The notes under the pieces were generated by a model. The model was not told the origin of the DNA, ran no database searches, and saw nothing but the letters and a program-made list of their open reading frames with translations. A program made the position numbers and the translations under genes. Source: Pilimelia columellifera (lineage in GTDB: Bacteria > Actinomycetota > Actinomycetes > Mycobacteriales > Micromonosporaceae). From it: 15,111 bases of DNA. This document shows, piece after piece, positions 1 to 7,150 of the stretch (its first letter is position 1; each line of letters opens with the position of its first letter). The stretch covers positions 1-15,111 of the forward strand of contig NZ_BAAARY010000034.1 in assembly GCF_039532605.1 (NCBI RefSeq), in the 5' to 3' direction.

Positions 1-149
1 AAGGTCGTGGGCAGCCGCGAAAGAGAGCGTCCAACCCGGGCACCTAAACCGAGCCTGGCCGGGCGCCGGTCCTGGGTCAATGAAACAAGTAGCCGCGATT
101 CGCGCGTCTGCGTGGGACCGGGCGGCGGGTGTGGTTCGTTGGTGGGGCT

Positions 150-1202
150 TCAGTCTTTGCTGGTGGGTTGGTAGCTGAACCCGTGGGTGGGTGCCAGGGC
201 TACGAGGCGGTCGAGGATTGGTTCGGTGTTGGTTCCCCACATCTTGGACAGCACCCAGGTTTGTTCGTTGTCGTGCAGTGGGGCGTCGAGGAACCAGCGG
301 CCGAGTCGTTTGCCGGAGGCGGAATACCTGTTTGCGAAGGCGTCGGCCAGGTCTTCGCCTGTGAGGGTGCCGTCGACGGATTGGAAACGGGACGGGGGCA
401 GGACGTTGGCGAGTTGGTCGGCGGGTACCCCGGCTTGGTGCAGGGCGGTGACCATGGCCAGTACCGCGCGGCGTTTGCGCAAAGGTTCGGTGGACCCGGT
501 CGGGGTGGTGATTTTGTAGGGGGTCCAGTCGCGGCTGTCGGTGGTCACCGCGCGGGCGGCGGTCTGACGGCGGCGTAGCTGGATGGTGAGGTCGCCGGCT
601 TCGGCAAGAGGAATGACTTGTTGCACATCGAGCAGGAGCCGGTCGTTGACCTGGTATGGAGTCAGTCGTACGCAGCGGATGTCCAGGCCGTACACGTCGG
701 TGAGCCACAGCACGGTGGTGGTGATCTCGCGATCGAAGCCAGCTGCTACCAGGACCACTCGGACCTCGCGGCTGAGGACTGCCTCCTCGCCGCCGACATC
801 GTCGAGCCAGTCGGCCAGCCGGGTGCGGGCCTCGTCGGTGGCAGCTGGCTCGGTGCGGGCGAGGTACCGCTCGTAGTGCTCGACCAGGTCGTCGAAGGTC
901 ATCACCGACACCATTGCCGCGTACCGCAAGGCTTGTAGTTCGAGGTGGCCGCCGTCGTTGGTGCGTTTGAGTTCGATGACCACGACACGGCCGTCGCGGT
1001 CCACACCGAGCAAGTCGATACGGCGCCGAGACTCGGTAAACGCACCGAACTCCTCCGCGACAACCAGCACGCCTTCGACGATCATGTCGATCCGGGCGCG
1101 TATCAGACGCTGGAGATCGGCCCGCTCCAACACACGGGCTGCTGCGAAGCTGGTCGACGGTACCTCGACCAACGCATCGGGAGTCATCTCGAACAGGGGC
1201 AT
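150..1202 (-). CDS. NucS/DUF91-like PD-(D/E)XK nuclease-fold protein (350 aa)
   Basis: Residues about 25-100 show a PD-(D/E)XK nuclease core: E27 in the helix ERADLQRLI, D63 in RRIDLLGVD, the E77-x-K79 pair in VVVIELKR, and Q90 in the helix LELQALRYAAM. The order and spacing resemble the C-terminal nuclease domain of NucS/DUF91 proteins, so metal-dependent DNA cleavage or binding is plausible but not shown. A middle segment (DVQQVIPLAEA, near 200) and a C-terminal region of about 120 residues look like a second domain that I do not recognise. The start is ATG at 1202: a -10-like GACAAT (1209-1214) lies 6 nt upstream, which suggests a leaderless transcript, and there is no Shine-Dalgarno sequence. 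It is transcribed away from the small gene at 1348-1611. Stand-alone proteins of this kind are common in accessory and defence-rich regions; a role here is inference. Confidence 0.85.
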   Translation of the reverse strand: MPLFEMTPDALVEVPSTSFAAARVLERADLQRLIRARIDMIVEGVLVVAEEFGAFTESRRRIDLLGVDRDGRVVVIELKRTNDGGHLELQALRYAAMVSVMTFDDLVEHYERYLARTEPAATDEARTRLADWLDDVGGEEAVLSREVRVVLVAAGFDREITTTVLWLTDVYGLDIRCVRLTPYQVNDRLLLDVQQVIPLAEAGDLTIQLRRRQTAARAVTTDSRDWTPYKITTPTGSTEPLRKRRAVLAMVTALHQAGVPADQLANVLPPSRFQSVDGTLTGEDLADAFANRYSASGKRLGRWFLDAPLHDNEQTWVLSKMWGTNTEPILDRLVALAPTHGFSYQPTSKD

Positions 1203-1347
1203 TCCGCCATTGTCACCGCCAACCCCGAGCCGGCACGCGCGTTTACTTATACAGACCGGCCGCTCACTCTCTTGCCGTCTAAGGGTTGCTCTCCAGGCTT
1301 AGCAATCAGGCCGGTTGCTCGTCGGTTGATCTTGTGGTCTGCCCTCT

Positions 1348-1611
1348 CTACGGTCCGGTCCCGGGGGCGGCGGTTTCGTCAAGATCGACGTGGGTGCCCA
1401 TCAGGCGGTTCAGCAGGTAGCGGCAGGCCGCGTGCTCGGTCGTGAACCGTTCAACGCCGTAGCGACCTCCACGTTCGCTGTAGTAGACGATCCAGCCAGC
1501 TCCCTGCCGCTTGAGGGCAAACCCGTCGTCGGGTGTTCCGCCTTTGAGGCTGTACCGGGAAGGATCGACGTCACGGCGAACCAGCTCGTTGCGCAGGTCT
1601 TCGACATTCAT
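1348..1611 (-). CDS. Small conserved actinobacterial protein of unknown function (87 aa)
   Basis: The open frame extends far upstream, but the protein-like part begins with MNVEDLRNEL. The ATG at 1611 has an AAGGA Shine-Dalgarno sequence 8 nt upstream. The product is short and soluble, with a helical start (about 1-12), an aromatic-rich core (GWIVYYSERGGRYGVERF, 39-56) and a helix (ACRYLLNRL, 62-70), ending in an acidic, glycine/proline-rich tail. I have seen similar small proteins in actinobacteria, often near toxin- or immunity-like genes, but I cannot name a function. It diverges from the HAD gene at 1702; the 90-bp gap between them must hold both promoters. No signal peptide or membrane segment is visible. 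Confidence 0.75.
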   Translation of the reverse strand: MNVEDLRNELVRRDVDPSRYSLKGGTPDDGFALKRQGAGWIVYYSERGGRYGVERFTTEHAACRYLLNRLMGTHVDLDETAAPGTGP

Positions 1612-1701
1612 GTGTCGATCCTTCACTGCCGGCCGAGGCATCCTCAACCGCCGCGTGCGGTGCGCGGTGTCACCTACCGCCCGAGCGGTAGGTTGCCGAG
1701 C

Positions 1702-2211
1702 ATGATGGCTGCCCCCGCTGCCCTTCCGTTGCTCCTCCCGGACGTGGATGGCCCCCTCATACCGTTCCGAGCCCGGACAACGGCAGCTACCTGCGATGCC
1801 GGCGAGGCAGTCAGGGCTGCGGATCAGGCGTCGGGCAATCCGTTGATCGACCGGCTGGACGCTGCCGACGGGCCCAGGCTGCTGGCATTGGGCTGCCAAC
1901 TGGTGTGGGCGACGACGTGGATGGCCGATGCCAACGACATCATCGCGCCTCGGCTCGGGCTTCCGGAACTGCTTGTCGTCGAGTTCGCCGATGACGACGA
2001 GCCCGAGCATGGCCTGCACTGGAAGACGCGATTCCTCACCCGCTGGGCAGCCGGACGCACGTTCGTCTGGCTCGACGACGAACTAACCGACACCGACCGG
2101 CGATGGGTCCGAATCCATCATCCAGGGAAGGCCCTGCTGCACCGCGTCGACCCACTGGTCGGCCTCAGCGACGCCGACTACGCGTCGATCGGAGACTGGC
2201 TCGCGATGTGA
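1702..2211 (+). CDS. HAD-superfamily phosphatase-like protein (HAD-SAK type, 169 aa)
   Basis: All four HAD motifs are visible: motif I DVDGPL with D14 and D16, motif II VWATTW (T71/T72), a lysine in HWKTRFL as motif III, and motif IV FVWLDDEL with two acidic residues (about 117-124). The short cap-less layout and the WATTW motif fit the small actinobacterial HAD group related to the HAD domain of 'Swiss army knife' RNA-repair proteins. Substrate unknown. A proline (P13) sits directly before the catalytic aspartate, where a leucine or valine is usual. The start is the first of two consecutive ATG codons. TAGGTT (1689-1694) lies 7 nt upstream as a -10 hexamer and there is no clear Shine-Dalgarno sequence. 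The frame is open further upstream, but that part overlaps the minus-strand gene and does not look protein-like. The stop is followed after 19 nt by the complete repeat element at 2231-2299. Confidence 0.85.
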   Translation: MMAAPAALPLLLPDVDGPLIPFRARTTAATCDAGEAVRAADQASGNPLIDRLDAADGPRLLALGCQLVWATTWMADANDIIAPRLGLPELLVVEFADDDEPEHGLHWKTRFLTRWAAGRTFVWLDDELTDTDRRWVRIHHPGKALLHRVDPLVGLSDADYASIGDWLAM

Positions 2212-2230
2212 CGGCGCGGCATGGCTGACC

Positions 2231-2299
2231 TTACTCACATGCCGCGACGCGCGCGTTCGGCCAGGCGCCCAGACGTCCGACTCTGCCGAGTTGAGTGCG
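2231..2299 (+). repeat. attC-like repeat element 1 (complete, both halves)
   Basis: The left half ACTCACATGCCGCGACGCGC (2233-2252) and the right half TGCCGAGTTGAGTGCG (2284-2299) bring inverted ACTCA (2233-2237) and TGAGT (2292-2296) to the ends of a 64-nt unit. GTTGAGT (2290-2296) fits the integron core-site consensus GTTRRRY; the left end ACTCACA departs from RYYYAAC at its last bases. The left half matches the copy at 12014-12033 at 18 of 20 positions. It lies between the convergent HAD and 249-aa genes. Confidence 0.6.
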
Positions 2300-2325
2300 T
2301 CGTCGCAATGGGTCCGATCGGCTCG

Positions 2326-3075
2326 TCATAGTCGGAGTAGCCCTGCGGCAAGATCTCGTTTGATGTGCCGTTCGTTTTCTGATCCGCTTGTCCAAGGAAA
2401 ACCTCCATGCTGAAAGACCTGATTCAGGTAGGAGACGAACAGCGTGGTGGTTTCCGCTACGAAGAGTCCATCCACGCAGCCGTCAGGAAGGACAATCCCG
2501 TAGGGCGAGCCCCCACTGACGTTCTCCTTGTGAAACCGATCCGGTGCAACTGGAAGCACAAACAGATCGGCGTCTCGCGCCGAGTACCCGCGCCAGGCTT
2601 CCCACTCGTCCTCGAAGAACCCGCGAGTCGACGGACCGTCGGCCAAGCGCGAGCCCTCCAGTTCGATCACAAGTGGATCACCAGAAGTCGATTCAGCCCA
2701 GTCCGGGTGCGTTCCGACCAACCAAACGTCTCCGACGAACCGTATCCAGGAACGCACGGTCATCGGGACCTCACCGAAACGCTCCTGAAGCCAGTCCACA
2801 TGCTCGCTCGCTGCTGAAGTTGGCGCGGCGTGGGGCATCGCCGGAGCTTGCACGTCGTCGTTGGTGTGGAACCGATATCCGGCAGCCGTCAACCGTTCGA
2901 CGATGACCTCGACGTTCTGACGGGCGCGGCGGGCCATCTCATCGCAAACCTGCTCTGCTTCTTGGGCTAGGTACGGCTCCCGTCGGATCGTGCGACCTAG
3001 CTGCCGCAGTTCATGCCAGACCTGCTCCCGATGTCCGGCACGGTAGCGGCTGAGCCAGTACGGCGAGGAAGTCAT
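2326..3075 (-). CDS. SUKH/SMI1-KNR4-like hypothetical protein (249 aa)
   Basis: The frame is open upstream to 3336, but protein-like sequence starts at MTSSPYWLSRYRAG (ATG at 3075). A CAAGAT hexamer 7 nt upstream could serve as a leaderless -10. Residues 1-70 are helical and charged (YRAGHREQVWHELRQLG; a later helix with CDEMARRARQNVEVIVERL). The rest resembles SUKH-type proteins: VPMTVRSWIRFVGDVWLVGTHPDW (103-126), DPLVIELE (133-140), FHKENVSGGSPYGIVLPDG (181-199), and an end segment with FVSYLNQVFQHGGFP (213-227). I recall close relatives as uncharacterised actinobacterial proteins. SUKH folds often serve as immunity proteins in toxin systems, but no toxin partner is adjacent, so that role is inference. 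The gene sits alone between repeat copies 1 and 2, in the orientation opposite to its two neighbours. Confidence 0.85.
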   Translation of the reverse strand: MTSSPYWLSRYRAGHREQVWHELRQLGRTIRREPYLAQEAEQVCDEMARRARQNVEVIVERLTAAGYRFHTNDDVQAPAMPHAAPTSAASEHVDWLQERFGEVPMTVRSWIRFVGDVWLVGTHPDWAESTSGDPLVIELEGSRLADGPSTRGFFEDEWEAWRGYSARDADLFVLPVAPDRFHKENVSGGSPYGIVLPDGCVDGLFVAETTTLFVSYLNQVFQHGGFPWTSGSENERHIKRDLAAGLLRL

Positions 3076-3210
3076 GGCGGCAATCTTGCCGCACCAAGAA
3101 CTCGTTCGCGAGGGCGACTTTTGGATCAGGGCCGGCCCGTTGGCGTCCTCCACTTCCGCGGGCGGCGCGGTACGCAGCGTCATCTTCGTGATCAAGGCGA
3201 CGTCCGGCCG

Positions 3211-3225
3211 TGCCGAGTTGAGTGC
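3211..3225 (+). repeat. attC-like repeat 2 (right half)
   Basis: TGCCGAGTTGAGTGC is identical to the right halves of elements 1 and 5, including GTTGAGT (3217-3223). No clear left half precedes it. A weak candidate CACTTCCGCG at 3151-3160 has about the right spacing but little similarity. It lies in the intergenic DNA between the 249-aa gene and the ATPase gene. Confidence 0.55.
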
Positions 3226-3252
3226 GCTCGACTCGATATCGCGAAAGACGAA

Positions 3253-3267
3253 GTGAGCCCTGCTCAC
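3253..3267. promoter_or_regulatory. Palindromic operator-like site upstream of the ATPase gene
   Basis: GTGAGC-CCT-GCTCAC is a perfect 6-3-6 inverted repeat, 71 nt before the ATPase start codon. It could bind a dimeric repressor. It has no T-run and is not followed by a gene end, so a terminator is unlikely. A regulatory function is inferred from symmetry and position only. Confidence 0.3.
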
Positions 3268-3326
3268 GCAGTGTGTCGCTAATCCGTCATTATCTCCATA
3301 ATAGCCAAGTTTTCGTTTGATCCAGC

Positions 3327-3332
3327 TACGCT
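3327..3332 (+). promoter_or_regulatory. -10 hexamer of a leaderless promoter (ATPase gene)
   Basis: TACGCT fits TANNNT and lies exactly 6 nt before ATG 3339. The same hexamer at the same spacing occurs at 13771-13776, and both are preceded by TTTGATC. There is no Shine-Dalgarno sequence, so the transcript probably starts at or next to the ATG. Confidence 0.5.
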
Positions 3333-3338
3333 CCAACT

Positions 3339-4652
3339 ATGATGGCTGTTTCGAGCGTGTTCGGTCTAAGTGCCAGCATCCAAAGCCCTTCATATGTAGA
3401 TAGGAACGGACTTGACGCTGGCCTCCAGAATGCCCTTGAGGCAAAACGTCACGTCGTGGTCCATGGGAGCAGCAAACAGGGAAAGACGTGGCTCAGGTCC
3501 AGAATCCTTAATGAGGACGCTTCGATAATTGTCCAATGTGTCCCTGGAAGCTCAATCGAATCAATTCTGACTCAGGCGCTCGGAAAAATTGGCGTGACAG
3601 CAGTTCTGAAGAAGGTGAGAGCGGCAGAGGTTTCCGGAACGCTTAACTTTGAGGCTGCCGGCGACCTGGGTGCGAAAATCCTAGCCAAGCTAGGGGTGAA
3701 AATTGGCGCAGGCCTAGCTGGGAAGAAGTCGGACTCAACGGAGGTTGCTCCGGTGGGCCAAAAGCCGGCCGACCTGCTATGGGTAGCGACGGCCATCCAA
3801 GAATCTGGGCGACGTCTTATCGTGGAAGACTTTCACTACTTAGATGAGCCCACCCAGAAGGAATTCGCCTTCGTCATCAAGGCCCTCGGGGAGTACGGGC
3901 TATTTTTTGTAATCGTCGGAGTTTGGCCGACCGAACACCTGCTCACGTACTACAACGGGGACCTGGACGGCCGCGTAGAGAATTTTCAGCTTTCATGGAC
4001 GGATGACGAGCTTCACGCGGTACTGAGCAGCGGCAGCCCGGCACTCGGAATCGAATTCGCAGACGACCTGGCTGCGTCGATAGTTGCGGATAGTTTTGGA
4101 AATGTTGGCCTCCTTCAGCGCCTCGTAGAACGCTTATGCCTTGACGAAGGAGTTGACGACCTAACTTGGGAAAGCAAGCCAAGGAAAATCGAGCTTGGAT
4201 CGTCCCTCAGTGTTGCTAGAGATCATGTTGCGTCACAGATGAATGGTCGCTATCAGGCGTTCGCAGACAACTTTGTCCGCGGCATGCGTCGAATGCCGAC
4301 CGGCTTGGAAGTCTATCTCATGCTGCTGCGCGCTGTGACAGAGGCCGATAACCGCGAATTGATTGAGGGAATTGATTCTCTAGAGTTACTGCGTCGTTTG
4401 AATGGTATGCCGGGGGGCAATGACATTCGCCAGTCGGACTTGACTCAGGCTCTCGAGCGCGTTGATCGCCTTCAGGTCAAGATTGCCGTTCGACCTCCGG
4501 TTCTGACATACAACAAGTCGAGCAGAAAGCTATTCTTAGCCGATCGATCCTTTCTGTTCTATCGGCAGCACGCTAATCCACGTTGGCCATGGATGGATGA
4601 CGCCAACCTTTCAAACGATCTCGCCGATCAGGACCCGTTGCTCGTCGATTAG
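3339..4652 (+). CDS. P-loop (AAA/STAND-like) ATPase, low-G+C, single-gene module (437 aa)
   Basis: Walker A is GSSKQGKT (43-50), Walker B is RLIVEDFHYLDE (159-170, with E163 and D164), and a strand FFVIVGVW (189-196) follows, as in AAA/STAND ATPases. Residues about 100-135 form an insert between the Walker motifs with a glycine/alanine/lysine-rich stretch (LGAKILAKLGVKIGAGLAG). The C-terminus ends in a conserved-looking block (FLADRSFLFYRQHANPRWPW). I recall relatives in many bacteria as 'ATP-binding protein' of unknown role. Such ATPases are frequent in defence islands, but no effector domain is visible here. Base composition is unlike the neighbours: 30 of 60 bases are G or C at 3541-3600, against 44 of 60 at 8881-8940. 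This points to recent transfer. The start is the first of two ATGs, 6 nt after TACGCT. Repeat copies 2 and 3 bracket the gene. Confidence 0.9.
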   Translation: MMAVSSVFGLSASIQSPSYVDRNGLDAGLQNALEAKRHVVVHGSSKQGKTWLRSRILNEDASIIVQCVPGSSIESILTQALGKIGVTAVLKKVRAAEVSGTLNFEAAGDLGAKILAKLGVKIGAGLAGKKSDSTEVAPVGQKPADLLWVATAIQESGRRLIVEDFHYLDEPTQKEFAFVIKALGEYGLFFVIVGVWPTEHLLTYYNGDLDGRVENFQLSWTDDELHAVLSSGSPALGIEFADDLAASIVADSFGNVGLLQRLVERLCLDEGVDDLTWESKPRKIELGSSLSVARDHVASQMNGRYQAFADNFVRGMRRMPTGLEVYLMLLRAVTEADNRELIEGIDSLELLRRLNGMPGGNDIRQSDLTQALERVDRLQVKIAVRPPVLTYNKSSRKLFLADRSFLFYRQHANPRWPWMDDANLSNDLADQDPLLVD

Positions 4653-4665
4653 GTGCATGACGGCG

Positions 4666-4682
4666 TACTCAACTGCCGCCGA
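4666..4682 (+). repeat. attC-like repeat 3 (left half)
   Basis: TACTCAACTGCCGCCGA is identical over 17 bases to copy 6 (13721-13737). ACTCAAC fits the inverse core consensus RYYYAAC. It starts 14 nt after the ATPase stop codon. A degenerate right half, GACGAGGAGTCG at 4735-4746, may follow, but it overlaps the end of the 751-aa gene and lacks the TT. Confidence 0.55.
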
Positions 4683-4730
4683 TCGCGCGGTCCCTGCTTC
4701 GGCCCTCTATGCAGGTACGGATCATCAGCG

Positions 4731-6986
4731 CTACGACGAGGAGTCGATCAGCCAGTGTCTTTCGGTCGTCCAGCCGGTGAGACGGCGACCGCTATCGGAT
4801 GTCGCGTCGTCAGCGAACCGTCCGCCGGCGGCTACCCGGGTGAGGGCAGTCATGGCGGGCGCAAGCCGCTCGCGCACCGCAGGGTTCGATCGGGCCAAGA
4901 ACCCAGCCATCGCCTCGACCTCCTGGGGCGCAGATTCGACCAGTGACAGGTAGAACACCATCTGCCGCCAGGCGTACGCGACGTCCTTGATCAGCGGCAG
5001 CTGGCGGGGGTTTCCAGGGATCCGACTCACGAGTCCAAGCAGCTGCGCGAACGTGCGCTGCGCAAGGTCTTTCCAGCCACTGGTAGGCGTGACGCCCAAC
5101 TGGACCAAGGTGGCGAGGTTGTGGGTGGTGAGAATCTGGGCCTGCTCGATGACCATTCCGTTGGCGGCCACGTCCCAGCGGTCGGTGGGGTTGCCGGCCC
5201 GGTCGTAGCAAAGCTGGTCGAACCAGGACGAGGAGCCGACGCCACGCCGTTCCGGCCGGGCAGGGTCAGCAGCGGCGATGGCCGAGTAGTCGATGTCGAA
5301 GTAGCGCGCGTACAGGCTGTCAGTGAGCACCGACGCGGCGACCTGCGCGGCCCGCAGATACTTGGCGGAGAACCTGCCGGCGAAGATGTCGGCCGCCAAC
5401 TCCTCCACCCAGGGAAGGTCGTCACCGGACTGGCGCGATAGCGTCATCCACTGGCTGACCATCGGGTTAGGCACGAGCGTGGCTGGGAAGGCGTCGAGCG
5501 TCAGCTTGGCCAGCCGCCTCAGCGCCACCCGGCCGTCCTCCGACTGCACCCGACGGCGGGCGGCGACAGCCTGCACCCAGGGCAGTTCCGCCGGGCGGAC
5601 CTGATGTTGAAGATCAACGAGCAGTAGCGAACGTCGAGCCATGAAAGCCCGGTGGTGCGCGGTCATCAGCGCACCCAGCTGCCGATCCGAATACCCGCGG
5701 CCGACCACCTCGGCGGTGATGTTCGGGGTGAGCTGCGCCAGCACTTCCGCCGACGGGACAACACCAGCGCCCAACAGCAGTTCAATCGGACGCGCCATGG
5801 CCCGGCGTGCCGTCCGCACCACCGAGTCGGGAATCGGCTCGCCGGGCGGCAAGCTGGTGGATGCCGCCTCGCTGGCATTCACCGGTGTGGTGACCGCGTC
5901 AACATCAACGATCCCGACTTCCGGGTCGGCGGCATCGAGCCGGCCGGCTACCAGCTGCGCCAGACGGTGATGCCCGGGGGTCACGGTGGCGGCTTGATCA
6001 CGGCGGTACCGCTCCAGCACGGGTGACGCAGGAGCACCGCGCTTGGCGATCGCCCCGTCGACGGCACATTGCAGGAGGCCGCTGGTGCGGGACTCGAGGT
6101 CCTGACCGCCGACGACCGTGTCCAGCGCCCGCAGCATCACCGATAGGTTCGACTTGCGGTGCCGGTGCTTGGCGCAGGTGGTGTGTGCGGCCGCCAGTAC
6201 GCGGTACCGGTCGATCGCGCTTGAGGCCCGCGCCGTCCAACCATCTGGATAGTGCGCGGCCACCCTACCGTCGCGGACAGTTTCACACCACAGGCCCAGC
6301 ACCTGGTCGCTGAACGGCGCCCACACGGTCACCGCCTCCCGCATCGCCTCCACCTGAGCGCGCGGCTTCTTGGCCCGCAGGGCCGCCGCGGTCTGGCCCG
6401 CCGTCGCCCGCCACATGATCTGGGGGTCTGGCGCGGGCGTGGCAGCCGGTGTCGGGGTGAACCGCAGCCGGTCCGCCAGCGGCGCCAGCTGCTCCACAAA
6501 CCGGGACGCGGCGGCCACGTCACCGGAGCGGATCAGCCATGCCAGCACCAGGACTGCTGCTGCTTCGGGCACATCGATCCGATAGCAGCCGCTGTCCAAC
6601 AAGTTCCGCAGACGCAGCTGGCCGGGCTCGGTCAGCCAGTACGCGAACAATTCGCTTCGCGACGCCGGGATCCCAGCCTCCTGAGCGAAGGTCAGCTCAG
6701 CCGCGGTGAGCGGGCCCTCGGCCACGGCACGGCCGGTCGCGAAGCCACCGCGAACGACTTCCAGAGTGACCCAAGACGGCAGACCCGTTACCGGCTTGCG
6801 GCTGCCGGGCTGGAGCGAGCCGGACAGCATTCCGCGGAGCACCGTTGACCAGCGCTGCGCACGGTCCCTACCCCGCGCTCGGGTGGCCGGGTCGGGGTGT
6901 GTGTCACCGGTACGGGCCGCGGCGGCCAACTGCGCCAACACATACCCGAGACCGGCGCTGGAAGGCGAGGTGTCGTTGGTGTCCAT
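4731..6986 (-). CDS. Large conserved hypothetical protein (751 aa)
   Basis: I do not recognise a named domain. The protein is mostly helical and soluble, with an N-terminal segment GLGYVLAQLAAAARTGD (about 12-28), a low-complexity alanine/proline stretch (TPTPAATPAPDP) in the N-terminal third, and a well-formed C-terminal third with SSSWFDQLCYDRAGN (about 585-599) and ILTTHNLATLVQLGV (about 618-632). I recall similar long proteins from actinobacteria without function. The open frame continues upstream to 7076, but those extra 30 residues are a translated tRNA-like gene, so the start is ATG 6986. That ATG lies 2 nt after the tRNA-like gene's last base, with no Shine-Dalgarno sequence. It is the last gene of the minus-strand cluster that begins with the HEAT protein and converges on the ATPase gene. 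Confidence 0.85.
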   Translation of the reverse strand: MDTNDTSPSSAGLGYVLAQLAAAARTGDTHPDPATRARGRDRAQRWSTVLRGMLSGSLQPGSRKPVTGLPSWVTLEVVRGGFATGRAVAEGPLTAAELTFAQEAGIPASRSELFAYWLTEPGQLRLRNLLDSGCYRIDVPEAAAVLVLAWLIRSGDVAAASRFVEQLAPLADRLRFTPTPAATPAPDPQIMWRATAGQTAAALRAKKPRAQVEAMREAVTVWAPFSDQVLGLWCETVRDGRVAAHYPDGWTARASSAIDRYRVLAAAHTTCAKHRHRKSNLSVMLRALDTVVGGQDLESRTSGLLQCAVDGAIAKRGAPASPVLERYRRDQAATVTPGHHRLAQLVAGRLDAADPEVGIVDVDAVTTPVNASEAASTSLPPGEPIPDSVVRTARRAMARPIELLLGAGVVPSAEVLAQLTPNITAEVVGRGYSDRQLGALMTAHHRAFMARRSLLLVDLQHQVRPAELPWVQAVAARRRVQSEDGRVALRRLAKLTLDAFPATLVPNPMVSQWMTLSRQSGDDLPWVEELAADIFAGRFSAKYLRAAQVAASVLTDSLYARYFDIDYSAIAAADPARPERRGVGSSSWFDQLCYDRAGNPTDRWDVAANGMVIEQAQILTTHNLATLVQLGVTPTSGWKDLAQRTFAQLLGLVSRIPGNPRQLPLIKDVAYAWRQMVFYLSLVESAPQEVEAMAGFLARSNPAVRERLAPAMTALTRVAAGGRFADDATSDSGRRLTGWTTERHWLIDSSS

Positions 6987-6988
6987 TG

Positions 6989-7061
6989 CCAGCGTGGCAG
7001 GCACTGCCCCTGCGCCCTCCGGGTCCGAAGCCCGGTGCTCTACTGACTGAGCTACACGCTG
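6989..7061 (-). tRNA. tRNA-Arg(UCG)-like gene with atypical T-loop
   Basis: The minus strand folds as a complete 73-nt cloverleaf: acceptor CAGCGTG/CACGCTG (7 bp), T8-A9, D stem GCTC/GAGC, anticodon stem CCGGG/CCCGG with loop CTTCGGA (U33, anticodon UCG), variable AGGGC, T stem GCAGG/CCTGC, and G73. All 21 stem pairs are Watson-Crick. T8, A14, A21, G15-C48 and G19-C56 partners are kept. The T-loop is GGCAGTG instead of TTCRANN, and position 18 is A instead of G. CCA is not encoded. It may be an accessory tRNA, a tRNA-derived element or a pseudo-tRNA; the intact stems argue against simple decay. Confidence 0.6.
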
Positions 7062-7150
7062 TCGCCCGGCGCTCACGGCCGGACGCGGAACACGTTAACA
7101 GCCGGGCGTCATACCCGCCGCCCACATTCTCAGGGCCCGTCGAGTTGCGC

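Noticed and set aside
1221..1347. A possible eighth repeat copy near CACTCTCTTGCCGTCT
   Set aside because: Only CACTC and TTGCCG match, the spacing differs by a base, and no right half follows.
2407..2906. Plus-strand open frames overlapping the 249-aa gene
   Set aside because: Shadows of the minus-strand gene, which has clear SUKH-like motifs.
6987..7076. N-terminal 30-residue extension of the 751-aa gene
   Set aside because: It is the translation of the tRNA-like gene (the VAQSVEHRA type of peptide is a familiar artefact of reading tRNA genes as protein).
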